NCBI GenBank assembly: GCA_907163375.1
Contig: CAJQUW010011548.1
Location: 278,001 to 342,000, forward strand
DNA from: Prostheceraeus crozeri
Taxonomy: Eukaryota; Platyhelminthes; Polycladida; Euryleptidae
Length of the DNA: 64,000 nt
Direction of reading: 5' to 3'
The stretch's first letter is position 1; every line of letters begins with the position of its first letter. Under the pieces are notes generated by a model. The model saw only the letters and a program-made list of their open reading frames with translations, was not told the origin of the DNA and did no database searches. The position numbers and the translations under genes were made by a program. Positions 60,927 through 64,000 of this stretch are shown here, piece after piece.

Positions 60927-62308
60927 ATGCTCTCAAGCCAAAATGACTTTAATGATCTTATGACTGACGTAGACTTTAATGATCTTATGACTGATTTAGA
61001 CTTCAATAATGATCTGTTGAATGATATTTTTGCCGACAAGACTGAAATGATATGAACAACAACATCGCGCCACTCAATTCCATTATCAAGTGAGCAACTG
61101 AATGCACAAGTATCTGCCCAGATCCCTGAAACAACCAAAAGACACGCGAAATGGGCAAAGAAAACTTTCGATGGATGGTTGGAAGAACGAAACCAAAAAA
61201 TATTGACTTCTGGTTCTAGCGATCTCATGTTTCTGTCTTCTGACAGTCACTCAACACTAGCTGATTTGACTAAGAACTCCTTGAACACAGCCTTGCAGTA
61301 CTTTTTCTTCGAGGTTAAGAAGAAGAATTTCCAATCGTATCCGAGTAACTCTTTAAGAAGCCTTTACGCTGGAATCAATTACTGGTTGAACCTTGAGGCG
61401 GAAAGAGTTGGAAACTGTTTACAGACCCTGACTTTGAGATGGCACGCCAAGCGTTAGATTCAGCCATGAAGAAGTCTGCAAAAGACGGCAATAACGGCAG
61501 AGTCAAGCGAGCTCTTCCGATTTCCGCCGAACAAGAAGAGCAGCTTTGGATGAGAGGATATCTCGGTTCTGACAATCCTAAAAAACTTAATCGTACAGTT
61601 CTGTTTCTGCTATCTATTAACTGTGGCTTGCGTGGTGGTCAAGAACTGCGAAATTTGACTGTTGGAGAACAAAGTGCAATTTCGATGAAAATTGTTGATG
61701 ATACCGCAATCCTTGAATATGATGAGCTCTATTCTAAAACCAATAACCACGGTCTGAATCATCACCATGTAGAGCCTAAACTTGTGCAAGTTTGGCCTGC
61801 TGACAAACCGGATCGCTGCCTCATAAATTTATATCAAAAATTGATTTCAAAACGTCCAAGTTTCTGCACAACGTCAGCGTTGTTTTTGCAGCCTGCAGCC
61901 AATTTCTCTTCCAACAAATGGTATAACAACTCTCCCTTGGGCCATAAGTCACTCACGATGATAATCCGAGCATTGATGGAAGCAGCAGGAGAAGATGGGA
62001 ATTTCACCAACCATAGTGGACGTCGGACAAGTGCTACCCGAATAATTGAAGCAACAGGTGATAGACAATTAGCCAAAAAAGTAACCGGGCATCGATCAGA
62101 TTGTGTCGAGGTGTACAATAGCACAACTACCAAAAAGATGAAATTGATTTCCCATGTCCTTACCAACAGTGCAGGATCATCACATTCGGAGGAGGTTTCC
62201 TCTGAATTTCGCGCTCAGAATGACGCATCAACAGACATAACTTCAATTTGCAAGGATTTGGGATTGACTCCAAAAGCATTAGCATCCAGAAACCGGATGG
62301 AACACTAA
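60927..62308 (+). pseudogene. Tyrosine-recombinase-type (DUF3504/Crypton-like) gene, nearly complete
   Basis: N-terminal part: an ATG at 60,927 opens an acidic stretch with a duplicated DFNDLMTD motif, then a TGA (61,053). The same frame continues through PETTKRHAKWAKKTFDGWLE and SLRSLYAGINYWLNLEAERV to about 61,411. There a one-base loss shifts to the next frame: LFTDPDFEMARQALDSAMKK. Catalytic region: Arg in CGLRGGQELRNL, HxxR in TNHSGRRTSATR, His in VTGHRSD and Tyr in CVEVYN, so all the tyrosine recombinase residues remain. The domain is known from Cryptons and from host proteins such as KIAA1958, ZMYM and QRICH1. One stop and one frameshift mean it is either a recent pseudogene or affected by sequencing errors or an unseen intron. 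AATAAA follows at 62,447. Confidence 0.82.
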
Positions 62309-62446
62309 TATCCCTGGATTTTTTAACGAGCTTCTCAATGAAGACTGTTTACATGTACATGTAGTTTGGTTTCTCTAGTCATTTATATTGACTATCATGT
62401 TTTTTCTCACTTCTCTCTTTAAGAATTCTGTGATGTTCTACTTACG

Positions 62447-62452
62447 AATAAA
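62447..62452 (+). terminator. AATAAA polyadenylation signal
   Basis: About 140 bp after the tyrosine-recombinase-type frame ends, on the same strand. Confidence 0.4.
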
Positions 62453-63019
62453 ATTGCAGATATCTATATTAAAAAAGTATAGATATACTTTAGATTTTTC
62501 AGTCAAAATTACCCGGATACCAGAAAATTGTGGAAGTCAAAAACTTTTTTAGATATATAGAAACCAATGCTTTGGTCAATTAGATATTCTTTAACTGTAT
62601 TCAACAATAGCAATGTATACTTATTGAAAATGTTGAGTGTCGTATAGACATCGCTATAACATCACTATAACACAAAGAATGTTAAGATGACAAAATGAAG
62701 CATATATTTACAAGAAAGAGTTATGGAAGATTATCAAGTAATAAGAATGTCTCATCAAAGTTTCTCTTCCTATCTAGGCAACGTGTGTGAAGCAGCGTGT
62801 CTATCATAAGGCTGGTTTCCAATGGCTTGTAGGTCGCTTCACCGTCTGCTCTGTGGCGTGAAATTTGACGTCATGATCATCTTCCCTTTACCTTGCGACA
62901 AGAACGCTCGACGCTCATGGCGCTGCAATATTTGAAGTCAGAATTGGCACCGCGCATTACAAGAGACTTCTCAAAGGTAACACGATCTCTCCTGCTCAAT
63001 GCCTTCCCGTTGCTTTTCA

Positions 63020-63430
63020 ACCAACCTTTCGGAAACTGGTTCGAAATTGGTAGGTGAACGTTTTCACCCTTTTACTAAGGTCATCCCACGCTAGCTCGAC
63101 TGGTGAAAAATCAAGAGAGCGTGAGAAGGCCAAGAGAGTTACTCAATTGCTGAGCTACTATCACTTGGCAGGTGTGCTCTGTGCAGCTGCACATTGTTAT
63201 CTTGGATGATAGGATGGTACCCCTATTCTGTTGGAATAAGATAAGAGATAGCCATCCAAGATGCCTTGATGATAGTTGCAGCCCTGAATCGTACACCGTG
63301 CAAAGTATCGGCCGAAATCCTGACGCCACCACCTCTGAAGCGATCATGTTCTGAAATGCAGCAGACTGTTTACCTCTCACGAGACATTCTGTGAGCAAAA
63401 ACTCTTCCGTCGTGGAAATCGAGGGTTAAC
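63020..63430 (-). pseudogene. Tc1-like transposase, C-terminal remnant
   Basis: Minus strand: DGRVFAHRMSRER, SEHDRFRGGGVRISAD (Tc1 pattern EHDRFGGGSVMVWGG), QDNNVQLHRAHLPS (QDNARPHRA, with the second catalytic Asp) and LDFSPVELAWDDLSKRV (SPDLSPIEHLWDELGRRV). Several stops and a frameshift break it. No inverted ends were found; it lacks its N-terminal half in the window. Confidence 0.85.
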
Positions 63431-64000
63431 TGTGATAACTCGTCTACCTTACACTATGTCAGTCGTCAGCGCTCCTTTTAGAATGCCACTCACAGCATTC
63501 TTATTTTTTTCGTTTGTGTTTGAGACCTGTAAAATGTTCATTCATGAAGGTAAGTGATCGCATAAATTCACTTAAATTCAAAAAGTTATTGAGGGATATG
63601 CGTGCAACATGTCTGCAAGAAATAACCGCGCTTCTGTCAAACGTCGATATGCAGTTTCTATCAGCTCAATCTAAATCTCAACAGTTGACGCCAAGGGCAG
63701 ATTTCCAGCCTATTGCTGGTGCGAAACGCTCTTAAACCATCATTTCTCTTCGCTGCAATCATCAGCTTTTGTGACTCTATTTGTCTTCTTTCGTTATGCT
63801 TTTGTTCTTACAATTTTTCTCACCAACGCACCCACCAATTCTAACAGCTGGCCTACATGCGACAAACAATTATTTACGACAATTACACAAACCCTGCGTC
63901 CAAAGCGAATCATTCCAATAGCCGGACACATTTTGTGAATTCATCTTCCTACTCCATCACGCAGCTACGACTTATGTCAAAAGACAACAAACTTCGCAAT
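63431..64000. other. Stretch without supported gene
   Basis: Contains a 73-codon plus-strand ORF (63,514-63,735) with some helical character but no recognised domain. Confidence 0.4.

Overview
This window reads as AT-rich nuclear DNA of an invertebrate animal, probably marine. The signs are spliceable, intron-sized gaps, AATAAA signals, CR1-like LINEs, hAT and Tc1/mariner DNA transposons, Penelope-like pieces and a Polinton-like virus-like fossil, with no operons. I cannot name the phylum from sequence alone. Host genes are sparse. The only convincing intact one is a SAM-dependent methyltransferase (33,443-34,237, minus strand), plus one possible first coding exon near 38,658. Most of the window is layered mobile DNA.

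Layout. 1-1,560: a retroelement-like ORF whose 5' part is also present as an inverted copy running off the left edge. 1,737-7,560: a compact minus-strand block from a Polinton/adintovirus-like element (integrase with chromodomain, packaging-type ATPase, core-like proteins, RING and exonuclease-like ORFs). No polymerase or major capsid gene is in view, so it is partial. 7,577-8,220: a diverged relative of the outer end of the large inverted-repeat structure. 8,560-10,140: a decayed LINE. 13,096-16,637: a second CR1/L2-like LINE with an intact ORF1. 16,891-31,083: a 14.2-kb structure with two arms of about 4.7 kb in inverted orientation around a 4.74-kb spacer, largely non-coding and full of internal repeats. 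This is the least explained object here.

Right half. A hAT remnant with a perfect 8-bp target duplication (39,501-41,083); a 725-bp element with an 8-bp target duplication (44,503-45,227); a 919-bp CT tract; a foldback (49,808-50,104); Penelope-like reverse transcriptase and GIY-YIG pieces; then a nested set. A tyrosine-recombinase-type (DUF3504/Crypton-like) gene remnant on the minus strand is split by a 4.2-kb hAT-like element (8-bp duplication CACACGGT). That element itself contains a Tc1/mariner element and a second hAT-like element (8-bp duplication ATACGAAG). A second tyrosine-recombinase-type gene (60,927-62,308, plus strand) lies head-to-head with the first. The window ends with a decayed Tc1 transposase.

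All calls come from reading the sequence. Family names rest on recognised motifs, not on database searches.
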